A stretch of 64,000 bases of DNA from JAGPDF01 sp052035735 (GCA_052035735.1 JBPOHI010000028.1:27333-91332); one strand, 5' to 3'; counted from the stretch's first letter, positions 42,750 to 52,038 are shown. The notes: generated by a model not told the origin, from the letters alone. A program made the numbers and translations.

Positions 42750-44987
42750 TCAGAAGAACTCTTCGCCGGCCTTGGATCCGCCCGCCATGCGCCGGGTGAC
42801 TTCCAATACTCCTGGCAGATTGCGCACCGCCTGCCGGATTCGCTCGAAGTGGGCGCGGTTGGAAACTTCGATCACTACTTCGATCGACCCCCGGCCCGGG
42901 CGCGCGGTGTCGGCTTCGATCTGCCGGATGTTGGCGTCGAAGCGGGCGATCGCTTCCGTCAGCCTGGCGAGCATCCCGGGCCTGTCCTCGGTCTCGATCA
43001 GCAGCGAGACCGGATAGAGCCCCTTCTCCTGGCTAGCCCAGGCGACTTCGATCTCGCGTTCGGCGTTGTAGAGCAGGTTCTTGACGTTCGGGCAGTCCAC
43101 CGAGTGCACGGAGACGCCACGTCCACGGGTGATGTAGCCGACGATTTCGTCGCCCGGAACCGGCCGGCAGCACTTCGCCGGCACGGCCAGCAGGTCGCCG
43201 TAGCCGCGCACCGTGATCGGGCCCTGGCCGCCCCCCGTCAACACCCGATCGATCGCCTTGCGGATCGCACCGGGCGGCTTCGGTGGCTCGGCGAGCTTGT
43301 CCTCGGGGAGCAGGTGCGCCATGACCTGCGCCACCGTCGTCTTGCCGTAACCCAGCCTTCCGTAGAGATCTTCCGGACGCGAAAGGCCTTCCGCCTCCAT
43401 CAGCTTGCGGAACTCGGCACTTTCGACGACCTTCTTCGGGCTGAGCCGGTAGCGTCGCAGCTCGCGTTCGAGCATCCGTTGCCCGAGATCGGTCGCCTGG
43501 GCGGTCTGCTGCGTGTTCAACCAGTGACGGATCTTGTGTTTGGCGCGCGACGTGACGACCAGCGAGAGCCAGTCCCGACTCGGCACCCGGCTCGGGCTGG
43601 TGAGGATCTCGACGATGTCGCCGGTCTTGAGCGGCGTACGCAGCGGCACGAGGCGTCCGTTCACCCGCGCGCCGGTGCAGCGGTGCCCGAGGTCGGTGTG
43701 GATGCGATAAGCGAAGTCGAGCGGCATGGCGTCGCGCGGGAAAGCCAGTACGTCGCCCTTGGGCGAGAAGACGTAGACCTCGTCCTGATAGAGGTCGAGC
43801 TTCAGGCCGGAGAGAAAATGCCGCGGATCGGAGACGTCGGTCTGGAACTCCAGCAACTGACGGAGCCAGAGGACACTCTTGTCGACGCTCTCCGAGGAGG
43901 GTTTCCCCTCCTTGTAGCGCCAATGGGCAGCGATCCCCTCCTCGGCGACGAGGTCCATCTCGCGAGTGCGGATCTGCACTTCGAACGGCTGGCCGGCCGG
44001 CCCCAGAACCGTGGTGTGCAGGGACTGGTAGAGGTTCGGCTTGGGCATCGCGATGTAGTCCTTGAACCTCCCCGGAATCGGCCGCCAGTTCTGGTGGACG
44101 ACGCCGAGGGCGGCGTAGGTATCGCGCAGGTTGGTCGTGACGATGCGGAACGCCAGGTAGTCGTAGAGCTCGGAGATGTCGATCTGCTGCCGGCGCAGCT
44201 TCTGGTAGATCGAGTAATAGCGCTTGACCCGGAAGTTGATCTCGACCTCGATACCGGCCTCGCCGAGACTGCTCGCCAGCCGTTCGCGCAGCTTCTCGAT
44301 CGTGCCGCGCCCGACTTTGAGCTTCTCGTCGAGGCTGGTCTTGAGCGAGGCGAACTGCAGCGGATAGAGATAGTAGAAGGCTAAGTCCTCGAGATCCCCC
44401 TTGACGCGGGCCATGCCGAGCCGGTTGGCGAGAGGAGCGTAGATCTCGAGCGTCTCCTGGGAGATCCGGCGCCGCGCCTCCGGCGCCATGGCATCCAGGG
44501 TCATCATGTTGTGGAGCCGGTCGGCCAGCTTGACGAGGATGACGCGCACATCCTTGGCCGAAGCCAGGATCATCTTGCGGAAGGTCTCCGCCTGCGCCTC
44601 GTCCTTGCGCACGTAGGAATGACGGCCGATCTTGGTGACGCCGTCGACGAGCTCGGCGATCTCGGGGCCGAACTCGCGCTCGAGGACATCGAGCGTGGTC
44701 AGCGTGTCTTCCAGGACGTCGTGCAGGAGCCCCACGGCGACGCAGGTCTGATCGAAACGCAGCTCGGCGAGGATGCCGGCGACGCTCGCCGGGTGGGTCA
44801 TGTACGGCTCGCCGGAGCGCCGAACCTGGTCCTTGTGCATCTCCGCCGAGTAACGGAAGACGCGCTCGAGATAGTCGCGATCTGCCAGCCGGCCGACCTC
44901 GCCGAGCCGGCGTGCCAGATCAGCCGCCGAGGGCGGCTTCGGCGGCAGTACGGGCGGCGCGGGCGGCCGCTTGCGGGAGTCTGGCAT
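42750..44987 (-). CDS. rel: RelA/SpoT-family bifunctional (p)ppGpp synthetase/hydrolase
   Basis: This 745-residue protein is a long RSH enzyme. It has an HD hydrolase domain with an intact HDVLEDT (residues about 87-93), a synthetase domain (RYYSIYQKL; YDYLAFRIV; YQSLHTTVLGP) with the RFKD motif typical of bifunctional enzymes, a TGS domain (YVFSPKGDVLAFPRDAMPLDFAYRIHTDLGHRCTGARVNGRLVPL), and a C-terminal ACT domain. It makes and degrades the stringent-response alarmone. It is the only RSH gene in the window and ends the lolA-tgt-yajC-secDF run. Confidence 0.95.
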   Translation of the reverse strand: MPDSRKRPPAPPVLPPKPPSAADLARRLGEVGRLADRDYLERVFRYSAEMHKDQVRRSGEPYMTHPASVAGILAELRFDQTCVAVGLLHDVLEDTLTTLDVLEREFGPEIAELVDGVTKIGRHSYVRKDEAQAETFRKMILASAKDVRVILVKLADRLHNMMTLDAMAPEARRRISQETLEIYAPLANRLGMARVKGDLEDLAFYYLYPLQFASLKTSLDEKLKVGRGTIEKLRERLASSLGEAGIEVEINFRVKRYYSIYQKLRRQQIDISELYDYLAFRIVTTNLRDTYAALGVVHQNWRPIPGRFKDYIAMPKPNLYQSLHTTVLGPAGQPFEVQIRTREMDLVAEEGIAAHWRYKEGKPSSESVDKSVLWLRQLLEFQTDVSDPRHFLSGLKLDLYQDEVYVFSPKGDVLAFPRDAMPLDFAYRIHTDLGHRCTGARVNGRLVPLRTPLKTGDIVEILTSPSRVPSRDWLSLVVTSRAKHKIRHWLNTQQTAQATDLGQRMLERELRRYRLSPKKVVESAEFRKLMEAEGLSRPEDLYGRLGYGKTTVAQVMAHLLPEDKLAEPPKPPGAIRKAIDRVLTGGGQGPITVRGYGDLLAVPAKCCRPVPGDEIVGYITRGRGVSVHSVDCPNVKNLLYNAEREIEVAWASQEKGLYPVSLLIETEDRPGMLARLTEAIARFDANIRQIEADTARPGRGSIEVVIEVSNRAHFERIRQAVRNLPGVLEVTRRMAGGSKAGEEFF

Positions 44988-45064
44988 CGTCGTGGAGCGG
45001 CCGGTCCGGCGCGGCCACTCCTCGGATTATAGGTTCAGCCTGCGCAAGCGCGGCCGAGACCCGA

Positions 45065-46273
45065 TCAGCGCGCCTTGGCTCCGGTCGGCCGGGCCACAGC
45101 CTTGCCGTCGTCCTGCGCCTTCTTGCCGCGTCCCGAGCCGAGGTACTCCTGCCACAGCAGGGCGAACGGGCTCGCGATGTAGATCGACGAGTAGGTGCCG
45201 ACGATGATGCCGACGAACATGATGAAGGCGAAGCCGTGGATGACGTCGCCGCCGAAGAGGAAGAGCATCAGCGACGCGAAGAGCGTCGTGCCTCCGGTGA
45301 GCAGCGTCCGCGAGAGCATCTGGTTCTGGCTGTCGTTCAGAATCTTCATCAGATTCCGCCCGCGATGCTTGCTCATGTTCTCGCGCACCCGGTCGAAGGT
45401 CACCACCGTATCGTTCACCGAGTAGCCGATGAGCGTCAGGAAGGCGGCGATGGTCGTCAGGTTGAACTCGTAGCCCATGAAGGCGTAGAGACCCAGCGTG
45501 ATCAGCACGTCGTGCAGGCTCGCCATGGTCGCCCCAATGCCGAACAGCAGCTCGAAGCGGATCCAGATGTAGATCAGCATGCCGATGAGGGCGCCGATGA
45601 CGGCGAGGAATCCGCGCCGGCGGAGTTCCTTGCCCACCTGCGGGCCGACGTTCTCCGTGGCGAGCGGAGAGAACTTGCCGATCGAGGTCGCAGACTGCAG
45701 GGCGGCGAGTGACTTGCCCGTCAGTCCGGGTACGGCAGCGACTTCGTCCCAGGCCTTGAAGATCGCCGACTGCTTGCGGACCGCCATCATCGATTCGGCG
45801 ACCGCGGTGTAGTGCGCGGCGATCGCCTCGGGCTCGCCAGCCACGCCGTCGGGATTCGCCGCCGCGAGAATCTGGGAGATCGAACCGCTGCCGATCTGGT
45901 TGAGGTCGGTGCCGCCGTCCGCCTGGTTGTAGTGCTGGGAGAGCGCCGCGAGGATCTGCGTCGCGGCGCCTTCTTCGGTGCCCACGACGATCGGCGTACG
46001 CACCAGGAGCTCGTTCTCGCCGGTCTTGCCGAAGCGCTGAATCTGGCTCTCCTTGAGGCCCGCGCGGCCCAGGACGTCGCGGATCTCGGCCACGTTCGGC
46101 TCAGAGGTGAACTTGAGCGTCAGCTGCGTACCACCGACGAAGTCGATGCCCATGTTGAGCTTGCCGAGAAAGAAGACCGTGATCGCGCCGACGATCATGA
46201 CGACGATCGAGAAGCTGATCCAGAACTTCCGGTACTTCATGAAGTCGATGTTGGTGTTGCGAAGAAAATCCAT
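45065..46273 (-). CDS. secF: Protein translocase subunit SecF
   Basis: This 402-residue membrane protein has the N-terminal helix (FWISFSIVVMIVGAITVFFLGKL), the conserved GIDFVGGTQLTLKF, a periplasmic domain, and five further helices with GYSVNDTVVTFDRVREN. The periplasmic region is longer than in E. coli SecF (323 aa). It uses the proton gradient with SecD to pull exported proteins out of SecYEG. It follows secD by 36 bp. Confidence 0.95.
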   Translation of the reverse strand: MDFLRNTNIDFMKYRKFWISFSIVVMIVGAITVFFLGKLNMGIDFVGGTQLTLKFTSEPNVAEIRDVLGRAGLKESQIQRFGKTGENELLVRTPIVVGTEEGAATQILAALSQHYNQADGGTDLNQIGSGSISQILAAANPDGVAGEPEAIAAHYTAVAESMMAVRKQSAIFKAWDEVAAVPGLTGKSLAALQSATSIGKFSPLATENVGPQVGKELRRRGFLAVIGALIGMLIYIWIRFELLFGIGATMASLHDVLITLGLYAFMGYEFNLTTIAAFLTLIGYSVNDTVVTFDRVRENMSKHRGRNLMKILNDSQNQMLSRTLLTGGTTLFASLMLFLFGGDVIHGFAFIMFVGIIVGTYSSIYIASPFALLWQEYLGSGRGKKAQDDGKAVARPTGAKAR

Positions 46274-46309
46274 TCCCTGGCTCCTGTCTGCGGTTCCGGG
46301 CGGGTGGCT

Positions 46310-47893
46310 CTAGATCGAGATCGACTGTGACTTTCGGGCCGGCGTATAGACGAGGTCGAAGAGATATCGGCTGACGAAGATCGCGCAGAAGAGGGTTCCG
46401 AGGATACCCACGGAGAGCGTCACGGCGAAGCCGCGGATCGGTCCGGTGCCGAACTGGAAGAGAAACAGCGCGGCGATCAGGGTCGTGATGTTCGCGTCCA
46501 TGATCGAGGACAGCGCGTTGCTGAATCCGGCGTCGATCGCCGCGCGCACGGTCTTGCCGACCTTCATCTCCTCCTTGATGCGTTCGAAGATGAGCACGTT
46601 GGCGTCGACCGCCATGGCGATCGAGAGCACGATGCCGGCGATTCCCGGGAGCGTCAGCGTGGCGTCGAAGTAGGCCAGTGCGCCGAACAGCAGGAGGGTA
46701 TTGAGCGCCAGCGCGAAGAGCGCATTCACACCGGAGAAGCGGTAGACGATGAGCATCGTGAGGACGACGCCGAGCAGGGCGTAGAGGCCCGCCTTCATGC
46801 TGGCGTCGATCGAGTCCTGCCCGAGCGACGGTCCCACGGTGCGATCCTCGAGATAGGTGATGCCGGCCGGCAGAGCTCCGGAGCGCAGCGTCGTCACCAG
46901 GTCCTGGACCTCCTGCTGGGTGAAGTTCCCCTCGATGATGCCGGAATCGGTGATCCGCGAGTGAATGACCGGCGCCGAGACGATGCGGTTGTCGAGGATG
47001 ATCGCCAGACCGCGCCCGACGTTGGATCCGGTGGCCTCGCCGAACATGCGCGCGCCGTCTGCGGTGAGGTGAAAGGCCACCACCGGCTGATTGAACTGCC
47101 CGGAGGAGACGTTGGCCGACTTGAGGTCGCGACCGGTGATGACTCGTCGCGCCTGCACCGCGAAGAAGCTCTGGCCGAGAACCCGTCCCTGGTCGTCACG
47201 CCGGTCCTGGGCGATGATCTCGACGTCGGCAGGCAATCTTCCGCCGTACCGGCCGAGAACCTCCTCGCGCGTCGCCACGCCGGACCCGCCCGCGGGCGGG
47301 TACTCGGTCAGGCGGAACTCGAGGAAAGCGGTGCTCTTGATCAGGCGCTTGACGCGCTCCGGATCGTCCACGCCCGGCAGCTGGACGACGATCCGGTCGC
47401 CCTCGCTCCCCTGACGCGTGATGCTCGGCTCGGCGACGCCGTACTGGTTGACGCGGTTGTCGATCGTCAGCTTGGCCTGCTCGACCGCGAGGTTCCGGAC
47501 GCTGCGTTCGTTCGCCGCCGTCATCGTGAAGACCGTGCGGCTGCCCTCGCGGTTCCAGTCCCAGCGCTGCGAGGTGAGGAAGTCGTTGGCGGCCTTGTTG
47601 AGCACCGCCTCCTGCTCCGCGGCGACGCCGGTGACATCGAACGAAGTGTCGGAGATGCGCGAGGTCGCCACCGAGGAGACGCCGTCATCGGCGATCTCGC
47701 GGCGCAGAACCTCCATGTCCTTGTCGGTCTCGGCGCGCACGGCATCCTGGGTCTCCACCTTGAGGACGAGGTGAATTCCACCCTGCAGGTCGAGTCCGAG
47801 GTTCAATTTGTCCTTGGGCGGGTAGGCGGCAAAGAACGCCAGCGCCGCCAATCCCACGATGATGCCGCCCTTGATGAGCAGTGCCTTGTTCAC
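46310..47893 (-). CDS. secD: Protein translocase subunit SecD
   Basis: This 527-residue protein starts at GTG 47893, overlapping yajC as GTGA. It has the first helix, the LNLGLDLQGGIHLVLKVE motif, the P1 periplasmic domain (FLEFRLTEYPP), and a C-terminal bundle with LPGIAGIVLSIAMAVDANVLIFERIKEE. Partner of SecF and YajC. The length is typical of shorter SecD proteins. Confidence 0.96.
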   Translation of the reverse strand: MNKALLIKGGIIVGLAALAFFAAYPPKDKLNLGLDLQGGIHLVLKVETQDAVRAETDKDMEVLRREIADDGVSSVATSRISDTSFDVTGVAAEQEAVLNKAANDFLTSQRWDWNREGSRTVFTMTAANERSVRNLAVEQAKLTIDNRVNQYGVAEPSITRQGSEGDRIVVQLPGVDDPERVKRLIKSTAFLEFRLTEYPPAGGSGVATREEVLGRYGGRLPADVEIIAQDRRDDQGRVLGQSFFAVQARRVITGRDLKSANVSSGQFNQPVVAFHLTADGARMFGEATGSNVGRGLAIILDNRIVSAPVIHSRITDSGIIEGNFTQQEVQDLVTTLRSGALPAGITYLEDRTVGPSLGQDSIDASMKAGLYALLGVVLTMLIVYRFSGVNALFALALNTLLLFGALAYFDATLTLPGIAGIVLSIAMAVDANVLIFERIKEEMKVGKTVRAAIDAGFSNALSSIMDANITTLIAALFLFQFGTGPIRGFAVTLSVGILGTLFCAIFVSRYLFDLVYTPARKSQSISI

Positions 47894-48234
47894 TTGACGA
47901 CCTCCGGTTCGGCACTGCCCTCGAGGCCGGCGATGGCGGACTTGAGTACACGTACCTTGACGTTCTCTCCCAGCTTCAGGTGGACCACGCGATCCTCGAC
48001 CGCGGCGATCTCGCCGATCAGGCCACCGTTGGTCACCACCTTGTCGCCGCGCTTCAGGCTCTCGACGACCTTCTGCAGGGCCTTCTGGCGCTTGCGCATC
48101 GGCGCGAGCAGGAGGAAGTAGAAAATGCCGAAGACGAGGAAAATCGGCACCAGCGACACGAGCGGCGACTGGGTCTGCGCCTGGGCGAGCTGGGTCCAGA
48201 CGTTCGGCAACTGGCTGATGAGCAGCGTTTGCAT
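47890..48234 (-). CDS. yajC: Preprotein translocase subunit YajC
   Basis: This 114-residue protein has one membrane helix (LVPIFLVFGIFYFLLLAPMRKRQKA, residues 28-50) and the conserved cytoplasmic domain (LKRGDKVVTNGGLIGEIAAVEDRVVHLKL). It associates with SecDF. ATG 48234 was chosen because the homology starts there; a longer frame extends into tgt. Confidence 0.94.
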   Translation of the reverse strand: MQTLLISQLPNVWTQLAQAQTQSPLVSLVPIFLVFGIFYFLLLAPMRKRQKALQKVVESLKRGDKVVTNGGLIGEIAAVEDRVVHLKLGENVKVRVLKSAIAGLEGSAEPEVVK

Positions 48235-48331
48235 CGTTCCACTCCCGGATTCGATTCCGTGCTGCAACTGAAGGTCGACTTGCCGTCGCCGGGCACGCGC
48301 TCGTTCTTCACCGCGAGCGCGGCTCCAGGCT

Positions 48332-49459
48332 CTACACCGCCACGGAATTCTCGGATCGGTGTTCGTCCGCGGAGCGACTGGTCCACCTGCGAGCCAGGTC
48401 CGCCACCCGAAAAGCCGCAATAGCTTCTCTCGCTTCCCCCATGAAGTCAAGGAAAACACGGAGATTGTGCAGCGTTCCGTAGACCGCGGCGGAGAGCTCT
48501 CCGGCGCGAAAGAGGTGGTGCAGGAAGCCCCGCGACAGGCGAGCGCAGACCGGACAGCCGCACTCGGGATCGACCGGACCGGTGTCGTCGCGAAAGCGGG
48601 CGTTCTTGATGCGCAGCTCGCCGGCGCGCGAATACAGGAGGCCGTGCCGGCCATTCCTCGCCGGCAGCACGCAGTCGAACAGGTCGACGCCGTGGCCGAT
48701 GGCGTGCAGCATGTCGGGGATCGTCCCGACTCCCATGAGGTAGCGCGGGCGGCCCTCGGGCAGAAAGGGCGTCGTCCATTCGATCGCCGCCCGGCGGGGG
48801 CCGATCGGCTCCCCGACGCTCACTCCGCCGATCGCGTAGCCGTCGAACGGCAGAGCGGAGAGCGCCCGCGCTCCGGCCTCGCGCAACGACCGGAAACTGC
48901 TTCCCTGGACGATGCCGAAAAGCGCCGTCGCGGTGCCGGTCCGGGCAGCGACCGCCCGTTCCGCCCAACGCAGCGTGCGCGCGAGGGCTGCGGCCGCAAC
49001 CGGCTCCTCGACCGGCCAGGGGGGGCATTCGTCGAGCACCATGGCGATGTCGACCCCGATCGCCTCCTGTGCCGCGACCACGCTCTCCGGCGTGAGCTCG
49101 AGCAAGGCGCCGTCGAGATGGCTGCGGAACCGCACGCCACGCTCGTCCACCTTGCGCAAGGCCGCCAGGGAGAAGACCTGAAACCCGCCGCTGTCGGTGA
49201 GGATCGGACGCTGCCAGCCGGTGAAGCGGTGAATGCCTCCGGCGCGGGCGATGGTGTCGATTCCCGGACGCAGGGAGAGATGGTAGAGGTTCGACAGCAT
49301 CACTTCGGCACCGGCCGCCTCGAGCTCCTGTGGGGTCAGCCCCTTGACGGCGCCGAGCGTTCCGACCGGCATGAACGCCGGCGTGGAGATCGTCCCGCGA
49401 GGGGTGACGAGCCGACCGAGCCGGGCGCCGGCGTCGCGCGCCAGAATCTCGAATTGCAT
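48332..49459 (-). CDS. tgt: tRNA-guanine transglycosylase (queuine tRNA-ribosyltransferase)
   Basis: This 375-residue TIM-barrel enzyme has the catalytic Asp in LTDSGGFQVFSL, a second conserved Asp in DLFDCVLPARNGRHG (residues about 262-276), the substrate GVDIAMVLDECPP, and the zinc site CGCPVCARLSRGFLHHLF. It exchanges G34 for preQ1 in tRNAs with GUN anticodons. Located 27 bp after lolA and before yajC, the common tgt-yajC-secDF arrangement. Confidence 0.96.
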   Translation of the reverse strand: MQFEILARDAGARLGRLVTPRGTISTPAFMPVGTLGAVKGLTPQELEAAGAEVMLSNLYHLSLRPGIDTIARAGGIHRFTGWQRPILTDSGGFQVFSLAALRKVDERGVRFRSHLDGALLELTPESVVAAQEAIGVDIAMVLDECPPWPVEEPVAAAALARTLRWAERAVAARTGTATALFGIVQGSSFRSLREAGARALSALPFDGYAIGGVSVGEPIGPRRAAIEWTTPFLPEGRPRYLMGVGTIPDMLHAIGHGVDLFDCVLPARNGRHGLLYSRAGELRIKNARFRDDTGPVDPECGCPVCARLSRGFLHHLFRAGELSAAVYGTLHNLRVFLDFMGEAREAIAAFRVADLARRWTSRSADEHRSENSVAV

Positions 49460-49486
49460 CGTTCTTGCCGGAGAAGAGGCCTGCGG

Positions 49487-50266
49487 TCAGGGCTTCGCTT
49501 CGCGGCCACGATCGAGATCGACGACCTGGATCTCGACCTCCTTCGGCAACGCCAGATCGAAGCGCGAGAGAGGAACCTCGCCGTTGCGCTTCAGGTGATC
49601 GAACCGATACTCGGTGGTGTCGCCGTTGGCTTCGACGTAGCGCACCCGGACCGGCAGGAAGAGTTTGCGGTCGATCCACAGGCTCATCGCCGCCAGCCGC
49701 TTGCGGATGCGCGCGAAGCGCGGCGCCAGATCGAGGCGATAAGGTTCGGCGGCACCGGCCGAGCCGGCCTCACCGGCCGGCGGGAAAGCGAACGTCACCG
49801 CGAAGTACTTCATCAGCGTGTCGAGCGAGCCGCTGGCGTTCAGATAGCGGAAGACCTGCGACGAAGCGCGCCCGACCTTGACCTTCTCCGCCTTGCCGAG
49901 ATCCCTGTACCAGGTCAGCATCTCGTCCTCGCGGATCACCATCGAGACCGGCTTCGGCGACAGGTAGTCCCACCTCACCAGGTCGGGCGCCGAGTAGGCG
50001 AAGGAACCCTTCGACTCCTCCGGCGCGGCGAGAAACTCGCTGACGCGGAACTGGACGAAGTCCGCCTCCAGGCTGCGCAGACGCTTCTGCTCGTAACGGA
50101 TGCGATCGAGGAGCGCCTCGGAGCGCACCGCCAGGGTCAGGCCGGGGGCCTCCGGGTCCGGGGCCTTCTCCTCGGCGCCGCGTACCGCTGACGGCACCGC
50201 CAGACAGATCAGGGCCAGCGCCCGCAAGAGCAGGGCAACCGGCCGCGGGAAGCGGCTCATCCTCAT
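49487..50266 (-). CDS. lolA: Outer membrane lipoprotein carrier protein LolA
   Basis: This 259-residue protein has a signal peptide (residues 1-30, ending SAVRGA) and the LolA incomplete-barrel pattern: LDRIRYEQKRLRSLEADFVQF, GSFAYSAPDLVRWDYLSPKPVSMVIREDEMLTWYRDLGKAEK. LFLPVRVRYVEANGDTTEYRFDHLKRNGEVPLSRFDLALPKEVEI closes the domain. It ferries lipoproteins from LolCDE to the outer membrane, which fits the many lipoproteins in the window. It heads the tgt-sec-rel run. Confidence 0.85.
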   Translation of the reverse strand: MRMSRFPRPVALLLRALALICLAVPSAVRGAEEKAPDPEAPGLTLAVRSEALLDRIRYEQKRLRSLEADFVQFRVSEFLAAPEESKGSFAYSAPDLVRWDYLSPKPVSMVIREDEMLTWYRDLGKAEKVKVGRASSQVFRYLNASGSLDTLMKYFAVTFAFPPAGEAGSAGAAEPYRLDLAPRFARIRKRLAAMSLWIDRKLFLPVRVRYVEANGDTTEYRFDHLKRNGEVPLSRFDLALPKEVEIQVVDLDRGREAKP

Positions 50267-50292
50267 ACCGGCATCTTACCCCGGGGAGATTG

Positions 50293-50321
50293 TTGACAGC
50301 CTGCAAGGGCGCTGCTACGTT
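50293..50321 (+). promoter_or_regulatory. Predicted promoter of the FYDLN protein gene
   Basis: TTGACA (50293-50298) and TACGTT (50316-50321) are separated by 17 nt. The -10 box has the same TACxTT form as the pil promoter. AAGGAG lies shortly before ATG 50366. Confidence 0.6.
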
Positions 50322-50365
50322 CGCCCCTTAGCCGGGGTCACCCGGCCCAAGGAGCTCGAGAACGC

Positions 50366-50665
50366 ATGGCCGAACTGGGTACCAAACACGAATGCTATAG
50401 CTGCGGCGCGAAGTTCTACGATTTCGGCCGTCCCGCTCCCATCTGCCCGAAGTGCGGCGCCAACCAGAAGGACGTCAAGCGCCCCGACGCTGCCGCCGAG
50501 TCCGCTCAGGCCAAGCGCAAACGGCGTGACGACGTGCCCAAGCCGATCGTGGATGCCGATGACGATCTCGTCGTGGCGCCGGACGACGACATTCCGGACG
50601 ACGAAATCGAAGCGCCGGAAGGGGTCGTCGAAGAAGAGGACGACTTCGACGACGACGAGGAGTAG
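50366..50665 (+). CDS. FYDLN acid-tail zinc-ribbon protein (TIGR02300 family)
   Basis: This 99-residue protein has an N-terminal zinc ribbon (CYSCGAKFYDFGRPAPICPKCG, two C-x2-C pairs) with the family's FYD motif. A long acidic tail follows (DDDLVVAPDDDIPDDEIEAPEGVVEEEDDFDDDEE). Family members are widespread in some Proteobacteria and of unknown function. The following folK may be co-transcribed. Confidence 0.85.
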   Translation: MAELGTKHECYSCGAKFYDFGRPAPICPKCGANQKDVKRPDAAAESAQAKRKRRDDVPKPIVDADDDLVVAPDDDIPDDEIEAPEGVVEEEDDFDDDEE

Positions 50666-50672
50666 GCCGGTC

Positions 50673-51206
50673 CTGCGCCGGTTCGCGCTCGGCCTGGGCA
50701 GCAATCTCGGCGATTCCCGGCGCATCCTCGCAGGGGCGCTCGCACGACTCGAAGAGGCCCTGGGTCCGCTCGAGGTCGCGCCGCTCTACCTCACGGAACC
50801 GATCTCCCCGATCCCTCAGCCGCCGTATCTCAACACCGTCACGCTGGGTGAAAGCGCTCTCTCCGCGCCCGCGCTGCTCGCCATCGCCCAGCGGATCGAG
50901 ATCGAGTTCGGCCGCGAGCGCGGGACTGCCCTGGCGCTGCCCGACGCGCCGCGCACGCTCGATCTGGATCTGCTCCTCCTGGGCGATGAGCTCCGCCTCG
51001 AAGAGCCGCCGCTTCTGCCTCATCCGCGGATGCGCGCACGGCGGTTCGTTCTCGCCCCGCTCAGCGACCTCGCCCCGGAATGGCCCCTCCCGCCCGACGG
51101 CACGACCGCTGGCGAACTGCTCCGGCTGCTGCCCGAGAGACCCTGGGCCCGCCGGCTGCCGGGTGGCCCGCTGAGAACGACGGCGGACTGCGCAGCGCGA
51201 TCATGA
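50673..51206 (+). CDS. folK: 2-amino-4-hydroxy-6-hydroxymethyldihydropteridine pyrophosphokinase, apparent CTG start
   Basis: The frame encodes the whole HPPK family: FALGLGSNLGD (residues 4-14), LYLTEPI and YLNTVTLGE, the pterin/ATP motif RERGTALALPDAPRTLDLDLLLLGD, and HPRMRARRFVLAPLSDLAPEW. It pyrophosphorylates hydroxymethyldihydropterin in folate synthesis. No in-frame ATG, GTG or TTG lies near the conserved start. The only candidate is CTG at 50673, 10 nt after AGGAG in the preceding gene's end, giving 177 residues. The 3' end overlaps the next gene as ATGA. Confidence 0.85.
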   Translation: MRRFALGLGSNLGDSRRILAGALARLEEALGPLEVAPLYLTEPISPIPQPPYLNTVTLGESALSAPALLAIAQRIEIEFGRERGTALALPDAPRTLDLDLLLLGDELRLEEPPLLPHPRMRARRFVLAPLSDLAPEWPLPPDGTTAGELLRLLPERPWARRLPGGPLRTTADCAARS

Positions 51207-52003
51207 ACGCTCTGGCCGTCGCACTGCAGTGGATGATCCTCGGGCTGCACGTCGTCGTCCCCTGGCGTCTCGCCCAGGACACCGCCGCCCTTTCCGGGCC
51301 GAACGCCGGAGGACCTGGACCGGCGCCCTCTCTCGCCGAACGCCGTCGATTGTGGGCGCTGATCGCGACGCCTCTGCTGCTCGCGGCCGCCCTTGCCGGA
51401 CTGTTCACCCTCGGCGTCCGGCTGGACGCGGCCCTTGCCTGGGGGCTCTCCTGGCCGCCTCGCTCGCTCGCGGCGCTCGTCCTCATCGCGGCGGGCATCG
51501 GCGTCGGTCTTTCGAACCTGATCTTGTTCGTTGGGCACGAGAAGCTCGAGCCCGCCGGCTGGCGAATCGCCGCCGCACTCGCAGCCGCGCTCCTCGTCAC
51601 GTCGTCGTTCGCCGGCGAGCTCCTGCGGCTGGGCCGCGGCCCGGGCGCCGGCCTCACCGGCATCGTCGTCGGTACGGTCGTTCGCGTTGCGCTAGCCATG
51701 GCCGCCGGCGAAGCGGCAGCGGGCAGGGTGCGCTACCTCGCGACCGCCGCCGGCCTCGCGCTGCCCTTTCTCCTGACCGCTTTCGCCGCGTCGGTCCGCG
51801 CCACCCTCGGCGCCGACCTCTTGACCCTTGGTGCCGCAACTTTCCTACTGCTCGCGGCACGCTTCCTGCCGGCCTCCCTTCGCCGCGCAGCCGCCGGTGC
51901 CGGGATCCTCCTCGCCGCACTCTTTCTCGAGCGCACCGCGGATCTGTCGACGGCCCTCGAGCCGGGCTCGAAGTTCCCCGATCTGTTCCTGCCGGAGCCC
52001 TGA
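51203..52003 (+). CDS. Hypothetical polytopic membrane protein
   Basis: This 266-residue protein starts at ATG 51203, overlapping folK as ATGA. About seven or eight hydrophobic segments are visible, for example LWALIATPLLLAAALAGLFTL, SLAALVLIAAGIGVGLSNLILFV and FLLTAFAASVRATLG. No family was recognised. It is probably in the folK operon. A transport or envelope role cannot be assigned. Confidence 0.6.
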   Translation: MNALAVALQWMILGLHVVVPWRLAQDTAALSGPNAGGPGPAPSLAERRRLWALIATPLLLAAALAGLFTLGVRLDAALAWGLSWPPRSLAALVLIAAGIGVGLSNLILFVGHEKLEPAGWRIAAALAAALLVTSSFAGELLRLGRGPGAGLTGIVVGTVVRVALAMAAGEAAAGRVRYLATAAGLALPFLLTAFAASVRATLGADLLTLGAATFLLLAARFLPASLRRAAAGAGILLAALFLERTADLSTALEPGSKFPDLFLPEP

Positions 52004-52038
52004 ACAGTGGCTGAGCTATTCTCCCGACGAGGCACACC

